In this document: positions 1 to 8,031 of the stretch, in pieces
How positions within the stretch are numbered: the first letter of the stretch is position 1
Layout of the letters: each line of letters starts with the position of its first letter
Assembly (NCBI RefSeq): GCF_003287275.1
Contig: NZ_QEVW01000006.1
Location: 558,001-622,000, forward strand
From: Paenibacillus taichungensis
Lineage (GTDB): Bacteria > Bacillota > Bacilli > Paenibacillales > Paenibacillaceae
Length of the DNA stretch: 64,000 nt
Reading direction: 5' to 3'
Notes under the pieces: generated by a model
The model's database searches: none
The model's input: only the letters and a program-made list of their open reading frames with translations
Told to the model about the DNA's origin: nothing
Translations under genes and position numbers: made by a program

Positions 1-1
1 T

Positions 2-967
2 AAAACCATTTTGTTAACTGCTGTGCTGTTATTTGCCATTTCCAACGTAGTATACGCCTACACAACCAGGTTCGACACGATGCTAATTTTCCGGATTATC
101 CCGGCCATTTTCCATCCGGTCTTCTTCTCTGTTGCTCTCGTCACGGGTGCCAAGCTGGTCCCACCGGAAAAAAGCAGTCAGGCCGTTGCCAAAGTCTTTA
201 CCGGAATCACTGCCGGCTTTGCATTTGGCGTGCCCTTAACCTCCTATCTTGCGGAAAACTTCTCGTTGGAGGCTGCGTTCTGGTTCGGAGCGGTTGTCAG
301 TCTCATTGCGTTCATCGGTATATGGATTTGGCTGCCCTCGATGCCTGTGCAAGAGAAGATGTCTTATGGCAAACAAATCGGCATTCTGCGTAAACCTGCG
401 CTGTGGCTAAATATTGCTACTGTCATTTTCATTTTTGCAGCGATGTTCTCCGTATACAGTTATTTCGCCGAATATCTTGGGCAAGTCACCCGTATGAGCG
501 GTTCATGGATTAGTGTGATGCTCTTGGCCTTTGGTGTTATTATGATCGCCGGCAATTTGGTATTCGGCCAGCTTCTGCATCGGAATATTCCGAGGACCGT
601 TCTCCTCTTCCCGGTGCTATACATGGCGGCATATTTACTCGTTTTCTATGCAGGTTCCTATTTCATTCCGATGATTATCATGGTATTTGTCTGGGGTGCG
701 ATTCACTCTGGCGGTCTGATTGTCAGCCAAACTTGGCTTACGACGGAAGCTCAAGAAGCACCTGAATTCGGGAATAGCCTCTTTGTCTCTTTCTCTAATC
801 TGGGGATTACCCTCGGTACCTCCATTGGTGGCTGGTTCATTGCCCAACTCGGCATCCATCAGGTCATCTGGAGCGGAATCATCTTTGGTCTGCTTGCTTT
901 GGTATCCATCGTTGTCAAAATAAAATTATCCACCTCTCGTAGTCGTAGTTCAATGGAGACGGTATAA
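2..967 (+). CDS. MFS transporter, 5'-partial
   Basis: The reading frame is open from the window edge, so the N-terminal part (about two membrane segments) lies outside. What remains (about 320 aa) has roughly ten hydrophobic segments. The stretch RIIPAIFHPVFFSVAL resembles the TM4 region of drug/sugar-efflux MFS proteins (AraJ/YdhP type), with the second six-helix half starting near the KQIGILRKPALW loop. The role would be proton-coupled export of a small molecule across the cytoplasmic membrane; the substrate cannot be read from sequence. A TTG at position 11 is an artificial start caused by truncation. A strong terminator follows, so it ends its transcription unit. Confidence 0.85.
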   Translation, partial: KTILLTAVLLFAISNVVYAYTTRFDTMLIFRIIPAIFHPVFFSVALVTGAKLVPPEKSSQAVAKVFTGITAGFAFGVPLTSYLAENFSLEAAFWFGAVVSLIAFIGIWIWLPSMPVQEKMSYGKQIGILRKPALWLNIATVIFIFAAMFSVYSYFAEYLGQVTRMSGSWISVMLLAFGVIMIAGNLVFGQLLHRNIPRTVLLFPVLYMAAYLLVFYAGSYFIPMIIMVFVWGAIHSGGLIVSQTWLTTEAQEAPEFGNSLFVSFSNLGITLGTSIGGWFIAQLGIHQVIWSGIIFGLLALVSIVVKIKLSTSRSRSSMETV

Positions 968-1052
968 GAGTTAAGGGTCCCGTATACAATCAAATATGAT
1001 TTGGGTGTTGTTGAGGAAGAAGTTAAACATATAAAGATATAAAGATACGTGT

Positions 1053-1117
1053 AGAGACTACTCTGATCATTTTCCAGTGAATTCCCATGGAACGATCCAG
1101 AGTGGTCTCTTTTATTT
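1053..1117 (+). terminator. Rho-independent terminator after MFS gene
   Basis: A 13-bp stem (AGAGACTACTCTG with CAGAGTGGTCTCT, one G-U pair) is followed by TTTTATTT. The loop is about 32 nt and partly structured. Confidence 0.75.
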
Positions 1118-1129
1118 GTCATTTTGTGG

Positions 1130-1158
1130 TTTACATTTACCAAATGTTTATCTAGTAT
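1130..1158 (+). promoter_or_regulatory. Probable sigma-A promoter of the 5'-nucleotidase gene
   Basis: TTTACA (1130-1135) and TAGTAT (1153-1158) are separated by exactly 17 bp and lie about 55 bp upstream of the start codon. The -10 lies inside the left arm of the inverted repeat at 1148-1197. Confidence 0.5.
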
Positions 1159-1197
1159 TAACTCCAATGATACATATCTTTACATAACACTAGATAA
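1148..1197. repeat. 13-bp inverted repeat between promoter and RBS
   Basis: TTATCTAGTATTA (1148-1160) and TAACACTAGATAA (1185-1197) match as an inverted repeat at 12 of 13 positions. The left arm covers the predicted -10; the right arm ends just before the RBS AAGGGAGA. It could be a repressor operator or an mRNA hairpin next to the ribosome site. Confidence 0.55.
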
Positions 1198-1213
1198 CAA
1201 GGGAGATTACAAC

Positions 1214-3496
1214 ATGCGCAAATTTTCGCCGAAACGTTACGCCGGATGGCCCTTATCATTCCTCTTATGTGCTTCCATCCTCTTCGCACCTTTTGCCTCC
1301 ACTCCGGCTCAGGCTGCTGAAGCAAACAAGGAAACCAAGATTACGTTGCTGGGAACATCGGATATTCATGGCCGATTTATGCCGTGGGACTATGCTCTGG
1401 ACGGTCCGAATCCGACAGGCAGCATGACGCAGTTGTACACGATCGTGAAAAAAGTACGTGCTGAGAATCCAAATACGATTCTGTTGGACGCAGGCGACAT
1501 GATTCAGGACAACTCGGCTGAACTGTTCAACGATCAACCTCAATCTCCCATGATGGTCGCAATGAACGAAATGAAATATGACGCATGGGTTATGGGAAAT
1601 CATGAATTTAACTTTGGATTGGACGTATTAGAGAAGATTTCCTCACAGTTCAAGGGACAACCCTTGGTAGGTAACATTTTCAAAGAAAACGGCGACCGCT
1701 ACATGCCTGCCTATACGATTATTGAGAAAGACGGTATCAAGGTTGGTGTCATCGGAATGAACACACCTATGATTACCGAGTTCGAGAAAGGTACGGATCA
1801 CCTTGACGGCATCATTGTCAAAGATCCTGTAGAAGAGACCAAGAAGGCCATCGCTGAGCTGAAAGGCAAAGTGGACGTTATGGTTGGACTCATGCATATG
1901 GGACTGGATAACGAGAACGGGAACCCGGGCACCGGGGTTACGGATATCGCCAATGCCAACCCGGAGCTGGCTGCCATTTTTGCCGGACACATGCATACGC
2001 TGATTGAATCCCAAACGGTTAACGGCGTATTGATCTCCGAACCGAACAAATATGGTTCACACATTTCACGGATTGACCTCACGTTTGCCAAAGAAGGCGA
2101 CAAGGTTGTACTGAAAAGCAAGGAAGCACAAGCACTCGCTGTAAAAGCAGCTGATGGCTCTTATGAAGTGTCCGATCCCGGACTGGAAGATACACTGCAT
2201 CCGTTCCACGAGTTCGCTCGTGCCGATGCCAACATTGAAGTAGCCGAACTAAAAGGAACCAACCTGGTTCCAGCTGATGAGATCAAAGGCATTCCTGCTG
2301 TACAGATTCAGGAGACACCACTCTCTGACTTCTTCACTGAAGTCATGCTGCATTATAGCGATGCCGACGTAGTCGCGCACCAGATCGATAACGACAAGGC
2401 CAAGCTGGATGTCGGACCGATCAAGAAAAAGGATATTGCGTTCAACTACCAATATACCTTTGGTGAAGTAACCGTATATGAAGTGACCGGACGTGATCTG
2501 AAGGATTACATGGAATGGTCTGCGGGTTATTTTAACTCCACACGTCCTGGTGATGTGACGATCAGTTTTGATCCGAAACGACGTGCTTCCAAATACAGCA
2601 CCGACGATTTCTTCGGCGGAGTTACGTATGAGATTGACCTGACCAAACCTTACGGCAGTCGGATTACGAACCTCAAATACAGCAATGGCACAGTGGTCAA
2701 AGAAGAAGATACACTCAAGCTCGGTATGAATGCCTACCGGATGGAAGCCCTGATCGCCAAAGGTGGGGCACTGGAAGGGCGTAAGTTCAAACAATTGTGG
2801 TCCTCCAAGGATGCTTCGGCATTTGGCGAGATTCAAGGTACGATCCGTAATCTGTCCATTGCTTATCTCAAAGACGTGATGAAAGGCGTCTACGAACCGA
2901 AAATCCAGCACAACTGGAAAATCACCGGTGTTGATCTGACAGCACCTGCACGTGCAGATATCGTAGAGCTGATTAATGATGGCATCCTGTCTGTTCCGAC
3001 AACGGAAGATGGCAAGTATACCAATATTGCGTCCATTAACATTTTGGATGCAGTGACTGAAGAAGAAATGACTGCACTTGCCACTAAAGCAAACGTAAGT
3101 ATCGCGAAATTCTCTGGCGTGAAAACCAAAGGTGAGTTCTATCAAGAGCTGAATAAAGCTCGCAAGGCGTCCACCGGCAGTGGTGAGGAAGAGACATCAC
3201 CTGAGAAGCCCACAACACCAACGGTACCGAAACCAGACACATCGAAACCCGACAAACCATCGACATCACCAAGTACAAGTAAACCGGGTACCGTCGTTAA
3301 AGGTAAACAAGCCAAGGTTACTGCGAACTACCTGAACGTGCGCGCCAGCGCTTCATCCAAAGCCAAAGTAGTTGCTGCCGTACCGAAAGGCACCGTCCTT
3401 GAGGTAATCAGTACAGATAAATACGGTTGGGTTAAAGTGAAACTGGATGGACGCGTAGCTTATGTCTACGGAAAATATGTAAGTATGCTGAAATAG
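1214..3496 (+). CDS. Secreted 5'-nucleotidase / 2',3'-cyclic phosphodiesterase with SH3b domain
   Basis: Exported metallophosphoesterase of the UshA/CpdB/YfkN group, 760 aa, likely releasing phosphate and nucleosides from extracellular nucleotides. The ATG at 1214 is chosen because AAGGGAGA lies just upstream and a signal peptide ending near TPAQAA follows. Metal-site motifs are in order: GTSDIHGRF, DAGDMIQ, GNHEFNFG, and HMG/GHMHT. The second half carries the 5'-nucleotidase C-terminal substrate domain (TPLSDFFTEVML onward). After a Pro/Thr/Ser-rich linker (about residues 655-695), the last 60 residues form a bacterial SH3 domain (NYLNVRASAS...YGWVKVKLDGR), which typically binds cell wall. 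No LPXTG or SLH is present, so retention on the wall would rely on SH3b. Confidence 0.9.
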   Translation: MRKFSPKRYAGWPLSFLLCASILFAPFASTPAQAAEANKETKITLLGTSDIHGRFMPWDYALDGPNPTGSMTQLYTIVKKVRAENPNTILLDAGDMIQDNSAELFNDQPQSPMMVAMNEMKYDAWVMGNHEFNFGLDVLEKISSQFKGQPLVGNIFKENGDRYMPAYTIIEKDGIKVGVIGMNTPMITEFEKGTDHLDGIIVKDPVEETKKAIAELKGKVDVMVGLMHMGLDNENGNPGTGVTDIANANPELAAIFAGHMHTLIESQTVNGVLISEPNKYGSHISRIDLTFAKEGDKVVLKSKEAQALAVKAADGSYEVSDPGLEDTLHPFHEFARADANIEVAELKGTNLVPADEIKGIPAVQIQETPLSDFFTEVMLHYSDADVVAHQIDNDKAKLDVGPIKKKDIAFNYQYTFGEVTVYEVTGRDLKDYMEWSAGYFNSTRPGDVTISFDPKRRASKYSTDDFFGGVTYEIDLTKPYGSRITNLKYSNGTVVKEEDTLKLGMNAYRMEALIAKGGALEGRKFKQLWSSKDASAFGEIQGTIRNLSIAYLKDVMKGVYEPKIQHNWKITGVDLTAPARADIVELINDGILSVPTTEDGKYTNIASINILDAVTEEEMTALATKANVSIAKFSGVKTKGEFYQELNKARKASTGSGEEETSPEKPTTPTVPKPDTSKPDKPSTSPSTSKPGTVVKGKQAKVTANYLNVRASASSKAKVVAAVPKGTVLEVISTDKYGWVKVKLDGRVAYVYGKYVSMLK

Positions 3497-3535
3497 ATCG
3501 CCAGTTGGCGACTCTAGGTAATTAATCTATTCATA

Positions 3536-3582
3536 AGAAAGACCCCCTCCACAATGCATGTGGAAGAGGTCTTTTCTTTTTT
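3536..3582. terminator. Bidirectional terminator between convergent genes
   Basis: The stem GACCCCCTCCACA / TGTGGAAGAGGTC has loop ATGCA. It is flanked by an A-rich tract on the left and TTTTCTTTTTT on the right, serving the nucleotidase gene and the convergent lipoprotein gene. Confidence 0.8.
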
Positions 3583-3612
3583 GGGTTTTAGAGCCATACG
3601 TTACGTGTTCAC

Positions 3613-4299
3613 CTACTCCTGCGCCAAGCTTCTAACCTTTTTCACAAACTGATCCAGCTTGATTCCATTCGTTTGTTTGGTAAATTCAAGCGCCTCGTTG
3701 GAGAACCCCTCATAGGCAGAAAGGACATAATCACCATCGACGATATAGTACGTGCCATAAGGTGAGAAAGAATAACCTCCACGTTGCTCGGACTCTACTC
3801 CCTTTTTAATCGCTGTAACTAGTCTCTGACCAGGCATAAGTTTAGGCTCAAGCGCCGCAAACGCTGCGTTATAGAACAGAAATGTCTCCTTGGCAACATC
3901 TTCTCCTACAATTACTTCGTGCACCTTTACCTTGTAAGAGACGAACTCAGCTTCGTAGGGAGTCATTGCCGTAGTCTCCTGCTTTTCTGCCATTTTGCGT
4001 TCGGGTGTATCTGGTTCAGTAGTTATCACCATCCTGAAATTCGGAAGAACGCTCACAACCTCTGCCACAACAACTGCATCTGAGAAGTCCATGATCTCTC
4101 TAAAGGTCACTTTCTTCATCCATGGAGTCACGAGAGACTGTGGCGATAAGGGGTAGTCCTCCCTCAGTTCCTGTAATCGTTCTTGGGAGAGAACATCTAA
4201 TTCATTATCAGCCGAGTTAGAAAAAGGGGCCGAGCAACCCAACAGACCAACTATTAGCGTGATTGCAAACAACCAACACACTACACGAAGTTGTGTCAT
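3613..4299 (-). CDS. Hypothetical lipoprotein
   Basis: 228 aa with a type II signal peptide: hydrophobic ITLIVGLLGC, with lipobox Cys at residue 22. The mature part is predicted soluble and extracytoplasmic, rich in Glu/Val. The stretch DAVVVAEVVSVLPN and later VKVHEVIVGE resembles beta-rich lipoproteins reporting 'conductance-type' exported domains, but I do not recognise a named family. It is monocistronic, convergent with the nucleotidase gene, and 36 nt downstream of the mph stop codon, so it may be co-transcribed with mph. Confidence 0.75.
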   Translation of the reverse strand: MTQLRVVCWLFAITLIVGLLGCSAPFSNSADNELDVLSQERLQELREDYPLSPQSLVTPWMKKVTFREIMDFSDAVVVAEVVSVLPNFRMVITTEPDTPERKMAEKQETTAMTPYEAEFVSYKVKVHEVIVGEDVAKETFLFYNAAFAALEPKLMPGQRLVTAIKKGVESEQRGGYSFSPYGTYYIVDGDYVLSAYEGFSNEALEFTKQTNGIKLDQFVKKVRSLAQE

Positions 4300-4334
4300 G
4301 CACCCTTCTCCTCCCTAGCGTTTACTCGCTTATA

Positions 4335-5273
4335 TTAATCCCGCTTAACATCCCAATTTGCAAGCATGCCTCTCGCCATTTCCATATTGGACTCTTCTCC
4401 AGTGATTAACGCAAACTGTGCAACAATTGCCGGGTATGCCGCCCACTGTTCTCGAATATGCTCCAGCATTCGCGGCCATGTCCTTCCCCCTGCCTTCTCA
4501 TAGCGATTGAGCAAATCCCGCAAGCCTTCCTCTTCGAAGAGCGCATAATAGATGACAAAATCCTTACCCGGGTCGGCAATCTCCGCCTCAGTCCAATCAA
4601 TCAGCCCGGTAACCTGCTGGGCATCGTCGACGATAATATGCGGAGGATGCAGATCACCGTGATTGAACGTCGAATGTTCAGGCCAATAGCTGTCCGTCGT
4701 CAGCCACGCTTCCCACCGACTGGCCAGTTGATCCGGCACCTCAAATCTTTGTTTGATCTCTTCAATATTGGCTGCAAAAGCTTTACGAGCTTCTGTAGGC
4801 GTCTTGCTGCGCACGCCGCCCTTTACCGCCTCATCAGGATCAATGTTGTGCAATGCGGCAAGTGTAGCAGCAAGCGAATCGAAGAAATCATCGGATAAGC
4901 TTTCCTGCGCAAATCGCCATGCGTACCCTCCCCCTGCCGGATCAACGATCGCAATCGGTTCTCCATCAAGTAAAGGATAAGCGATCAGTTCCGGCGTACA
5001 AATCCGCCACACCGGTACCTCTACCGGTAGATGGCTTTTTACAACCTCCAGTACCTTACGCTCATTTTCAGCCCGTTCCCATACATCCTCACGCCGTGGC
5101 TGGCGCAGTATCCACTGTTGTCCCTGTTCATCGGTGGCAAACGCTACCCGAAAGTCCATACCGGATTCATTCATTTTCATGGATTCCTCAGCAATATGAA
5201 GTCCGTTCTTTGCAGCTAAAGTTGTTAGTTCCTTTTGAAATTCTATATGCTCATTCACGTTCGATTTTGTCAT
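4335..5273 (-). CDS. mph: Macrolide 2'-phosphotransferase (Mph family)
   Basis: 312 aa. Cytoplasmic kinase of the Mph/APH fold that would phosphorylate the 2'-OH of the macrolide desosamine sugar with GTP or ATP. N-lobe: FATDEQGQQWILRQPRR, with the Arg/Lys nucleotide-binding strand. Catalytic loop: NHGDLHPPHIIVDD. Metal site: GLIDWTEAEIADPGKDF. The C-terminal stretch TWPRMLEHIREQW is typical of Mph proteins. The start is ATG 5273 because GGGGAGATCCTGAA directly precedes it; the longer in-frame extension overlaps the terminator hairpin. It is closest in type to intrinsic chromosomal macrolide kinases reported from Bacillus and Paenibacillus (such as MphI); exact class needs alignment. Regulation appears to be through the leader at 5295-5548. 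Confidence 0.9.
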   Translation of the reverse strand: MTKSNVNEHIEFQKELTTLAAKNGLHIAEESMKMNESGMDFRVAFATDEQGQQWILRQPRREDVWERAENERKVLEVVKSHLPVEVPVWRICTPELIAYPLLDGEPIAIVDPAGGGYAWRFAQESLSDDFFDSLAATLAALHNIDPDEAVKGGVRSKTPTEARKAFAANIEEIKQRFEVPDQLASRWEAWLTTDSYWPEHSTFNHGDLHPPHIIVDDAQQVTGLIDWTEAEIADPGKDFVIYYALFEEEGLRDLLNRYEKAGGRTWPRMLEHIREQWAAYPAIVAQFALITGEESNMEMARGMLANWDVKRD

Positions 5274-5294
5274 TTCAGGATCTCCCCTTTTCCT

Positions 5295-5329
5295 CAATAA
5301 AATAAAAAACACAGACATCCATGCCTGTG
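5295..5329 (-). terminator. Attenuator terminator in the mph leader
   Basis: Minus-strand hairpin CACAGGCA/TGTCTGTG type (5310-5329; 8-9 bp with one G-U) is followed by TTTTTTATTTTATT. It lies 22 nt before the mph ribosome site, downstream of a leader ORF, so it must be read through for mph expression. Its 5' arm is also complementary to a segment of the leader ORF. Confidence 0.75.
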
Positions 5330-5382
5330 CAGTTCATTTTGGATATGGGGTGTACCTGAATGCTCGCCAAAAAATAGTAGTA

Positions 5383-5419
5383 CATTAAAGAACCACTCTA
5401 GACGAGCGTTTCTTTAATG
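5383..5419 (-). promoter_or_regulatory. Perfect 10-bp hairpin over the leader ORF stop codon
   Basis: CATTAAAGAA (5383-5392) and TTCTTTAATG (5410-5419) are perfect inverted copies enclosing the leader ORF stop codon. A ribosome terminating there would melt this hairpin. Confidence 0.55.
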
Positions 5420-5508
5420 ACTAGCGGCATACGTATAAATAGGCAAACCGATCCCGATGAGCTGCACACAGGCAGAAATACAGCAAGCGCAAACAAATGT
5501 TTCGCCAT
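5398..5508 (-). CDS. Leader peptide ORF of mph (36 codons)
   Basis: ATG at 5508 is preceded by GGAGA with a 4-nt gap; an in-frame GTG at 5538 with a stronger GGAGGG would add ten residues. The peptide begins MAKHLFALAVFLPV and ends with VIKETLV. It has no features of a functional protein: hydrophobic start and end only. Codons 12-16 (about 5462-5475) contain a sequence complementary to the 5' arm of the downstream terminator, and the last codons form one arm of the 5383-5419 hairpin. This arrangement is that of a ribosome-stalling leader for an inducible macrolide-resistance gene. The translation role is inference. Confidence 0.6.
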   Translation of the reverse strand: MAKHLFALAVFLPVCSSSGSVCLFIRMPLVIKETLV

Positions 5509-5564
5509 ACTATCTCCATCGGATAAAATTTGCCACACGTATCCCTCCGTTCCGTAAGTTAAAC

Positions 5565-5578
5565 ATATGTTAACATAT
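5565..5578. promoter_or_regulatory. 14-bp perfect palindrome upstream of mph leader
   Basis: ATATGTTAACATAT, directly followed by a related GTTTAAC half-site, lies upstream of the leader RBS. It is a possible operator or part of the promoter region. Confidence 0.35.
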
Positions 5579-5701
5579 TCCATTTTCTAGTTCCAGCTTA
5601 AATAGTGCTTTATTGTTATTTTTTCAGCGATGTGTAGGAACCTTGGTAGCTCAAAAACCGTCATACGTATAGAAGCATTAAAAGGATGAGGTGAGCAACG
5701 A

Positions 5702-6061
5702 ATGTCCATTGTGCAAAAATTATCCCTACTGCCGCTCATTTTGCTTCTGTTAACGCTAGGATGCTCAGAAGAATCAGCAGAAAAGGAGGAGGGGAAAGCT
5801 CCTGTTAGCGGAGTGATCACAGATTTTGTTGAAGAAACGGGACAGGTCCTCATCGATAATGAAGAAAATAGCGGTGTTGGATCAGGCCCCATCTTCATTT
5901 CACTTCATACGAACGCGGAACTTATCATCAATGGTGAAACCGTTGCTGCCCGTTTGGATGGAACATTGGTTGGACACCGAGCTGAAGTGTGGACAGGCCC
6001 GTCTATCGCCCAATCCTTTCCCCCGCAGACCACAGCCTTGAAGATGGTTATTTATGAATAG
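5702..6061 (+). CDS. Small lipoprotein, DUF3221-like
   Basis: 119 aa with a lipobox (LLLLTLGC, Cys at about 21), so it is membrane-anchored on the outer face. The mature part (VSGVITDFVEETGQVLID... ISLHTNAELIINGE... VGHRAEVWTGPSIAQSFPPQTTALKMVI) has the pattern of the DUF3221/YobA-type small beta domain: an exported OB-like fold ending in a 'P.Q..A..I.I' strand. RBS GATGAGGTGA lies upstream. Function is unknown. It starts divergently from the mph leader. Confidence 0.75.
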   Translation: MSIVQKLSLLPLILLLLTLGCSEESAEKEEGKAPVSGVITDFVEETGQVLIDNEENSGVGSGPIFISLHTNAELIINGETVAARLDGTLVGHRAEVWTGPSIAQSFPPQTTALKMVIYE

Positions 6062-6215
6062 AGAATATAGCTAAGATACATTTCGTTTCACGTGGAACGC
6101 TTTGATACAGCTTCCTCCTTCGGAAGATATGCAATTTCCATAAGTACAGCCGTACAATTCCCTCGAAAAAAGAAGTTTGGCAGCATTAATCTGAATGCTC
6201 ATAGCAATTACTCCG

Positions 6216-6304
6216 TTAGCGCACCCCTATATAGAGTATAATAAAGAGGTATACGATAAATGTACGGTGCAATGCTTGTATGTAAGCATATTGCATAATG
6301 CAAT
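6216..6304 (+). promoter_or_regulatory. Promoter and structured 5' leader of dbpA
   Basis: A consensus TATAAT lies at 6237-6242, with only a weak TTAGCG-like -35 at 15 bp. The roughly 100-nt untranslated leader contains two adjacent AT-rich hairpins: ATGCTT/AAGCAT (6272-6289) and ATTGCAT/ATGCAAT (6290-6304). A structured leader before a DEAD-box helicase could be a cold- or self-regulatory element (inference). Confidence 0.4.
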
Positions 6305-6348
6305 TCCAAAATTCCCTGTATTCAAAACTAACGTAAAAGAGGTTAACG

Positions 6349-7794
6349 ATGAGTAAGCAACAATTTAAAGATTATGGACTTGGCGAAGAAATCGTAAAAG
6401 CGCTGGATAGCCTTGGGTATGAAACCCCAACGGAGGTTCAAACCAAAGTAATTCCAGTAGCCCTTGAAAATAAAGATCTTGTGGTTAAATCCCAAACAGG
6501 CAGCGGGAAAACAGCCGCCTACGGCATTCCAGTCTGTGAGCTGGTAGATTGGAACGAAAATAAACCGCAGGCTTTGATTCTCACGCCAACCCGCGAGTTG
6601 GCTTTGCAAGTGAACGAAGATATTACCAATATCGGACGCTTTAAGCGTATTAAAGCAACCGCACTATACGGTCAGTCTCCTTTTCATGTTCAAAAAGCCG
6701 AATTAAAACAAAGAACGCATGTCGCTGTAGGCACACCGGGACGGGTACTGGACCATATCGAACGCGGCACCCTGCCGCTGGATCGGATCTCATACCTTGT
6801 CATTGACGAGGCGGATGAGATGCTGAATATGGGCTTCATCGAGACGGTGCAATCCATTATTCAAGCACTGCCTAGCGAGCGAGTGACGATGTTATTTTCC
6901 GCGACGTTCCCTGAAGATGTAGCCAAGCTGTCACGTAAATACATGAACAATCCGGTCGAGATTGAGATCAAAGCAAGTGGTCTTACAACAGCCACGATTG
7001 AACATGCCGTGATTCACGTGCCAGAGGTGAACAAAACAGCACTGCTTCAGGACTTGTTCATTGTTGAAAATCCAGATAGCTGTATCGTGTTCTGTCGTAC
7101 GCAGGAGAACGTGGATAAACTGTTCCGGGTCATGGCTGACCTCGATTATCCAGCGGATCGCATCCACGGAGGCATGGAACAAGATGAGCGCATCGAAGTG
7201 ATGAATGCATTCAGAAGAGGACAATTCCGTTATCTGATTGCAACAGATGTAGCCGCGCGCGGGATTGATATCACGAATATTACCCATGTCATCAACTACG
7301 ATATCCCTTTGGAAAAAGAAGGATATGTTCACCGTACAGGTCGTACGGGTCGCGCAGGGAAAACAGGCAAAGCCTTTACCTTGGTTACCCCGAAGGATGG
7401 GAGACGTCTGGCCGAGATCGAATCTTATATCGGATTTGCAATTCCTGTCGTGAAAGCTCCTTCCGAGGAAGCTGTTGACCGTCGTCGGGAAGAGTTCGAG
7501 AAGCGTTTGAAGATCGTGCCTGAACGCAAAAAGGACAAGCGTGAACAGTTGAACCAACAGATCATGAAGCTGAACTTCAACGGAGGCAAGAAAAAGAAAC
7601 TCCGTGCGGTAGACTTCGTGGGCACCATCGCCAAGATTGAAGGCGTCACTGCAGACGACATCGGGATTATTACCATTCTGGATAATGTAACCGATGTGGA
7701 AATTCTGAATGGCAAAGGCCCGCTCGTGCTTGAGGTTATGCAAACTACAACGATAAAACGTATGCAGCTCAAGGTTCGCAAAGGTCATAAATAG
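6349..7794 (+). CDS. dbpA: ATP-dependent RNA helicase DbpA (YxiN type)
   Basis: 481 aa DEAD-box helicase acting on 23S rRNA during large-subunit assembly. Motifs are complete and in order: Q motif near [92 protein letters not shown]. The last 75 residues ([23 protein letters not shown]...) are the DbpA RNA-binding domain that recognises hairpin 92 of 23S rRNA and separates DbpA from other DEAD proteins. RBS AAAGAGGTTAACG lies upstream. Monocistronic with its own terminator. Confidence 0.95.
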   Translation: MSKQQFKDYGLGEEIVKALDSLGYETPTEVQTKVIPVALENKDLVVKSQTGSGKTAAYGIPVCELVDWNENKPQALILTPTRELALQVNEDITNIGRFKRIKATALYGQSPFHVQKAELKQRTHVAVGTPGRVLDHIERGTLPLDRISYLVIDEADEMLNMGFIETVQSIIQALPSERVTMLFSATFPEDVAKLSRKYMNNPVEIEIKASGLTTATIEHAVIHVPEVNKTALLQDLFIVENPDSCIVFCRTQENVDKLFRVMADLDYPADRIHGGMEQDERIEVMNAFRRGQFRYLIATDVAARGIDITNITHVINYDIPLEKEGYVHRTGRTGRAGKTGKAFTLVTPKDGRRLAEIESYIGFAIPVVKAPSEEAVDRRREEFEKRLKIVPERKKDKREQLNQQIMKLNFNGGKKKKLRAVDFVGTIAKIEGVTADDIGIITILDNVTDVEILNGKGPLVLEVMQTTTIKRMQLKVRKGHK

Positions 7795-7831
7795 GTTTTG
7801 AATCTGCTTAAATAGAATGTTATGCAAAAAG

Positions 7832-7870
7832 GGATAGTGGCTTATTTTATAAGTCTACTATCCTTTTTTT
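7832..7870 (+). terminator. Terminator of dbpA
   Basis: GGATAGT/ACTATCC stem with a further GGCTTAT/ATAAGTC inner stem, followed by CTTTTTTT. Confidence 0.85.
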
Positions 7871-7989
7871 ATATATTGAAATGAGTTAAATGACTCGCTA
7901 TCGCCGCTATATTCAGGATAAAGTTCCATTTGTTCATCAGGGTACGCATTGTTCACTTGTACAAGATTCCATTTTTATTACACTAAATA

Positions 7990-8004
7990 TGTAAACGCTT
8001 CACA
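7990..8004 (+). promoter_or_regulatory. Imperfect cre-like site before GH43 gene
   Basis: TGTAAACGCTTCACA resembles the CcpA cre consensus but has one base fewer in the right half. It lies 28 bp upstream of the start codon, a position that would block transcription elongation or initiation in glucose. Confidence 0.35.
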
Positions 8005-8031
8005 AAGGACCGATATTAGGAGGTGTGTGTA

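Noticed and set aside
2249..3145. 298-codon open frame antisense to the 5'-nucleotidase gene
   Set aside because: Composition is a shadow of the conserved metallophosphoesterase; no RBS or domain.
5509..5583. Longer 61-codon version of the mph leader ORF starting at 5583
   Set aside because: No ribosome site before 5583; the ATG at 5508 or GTG at 5538 has one.
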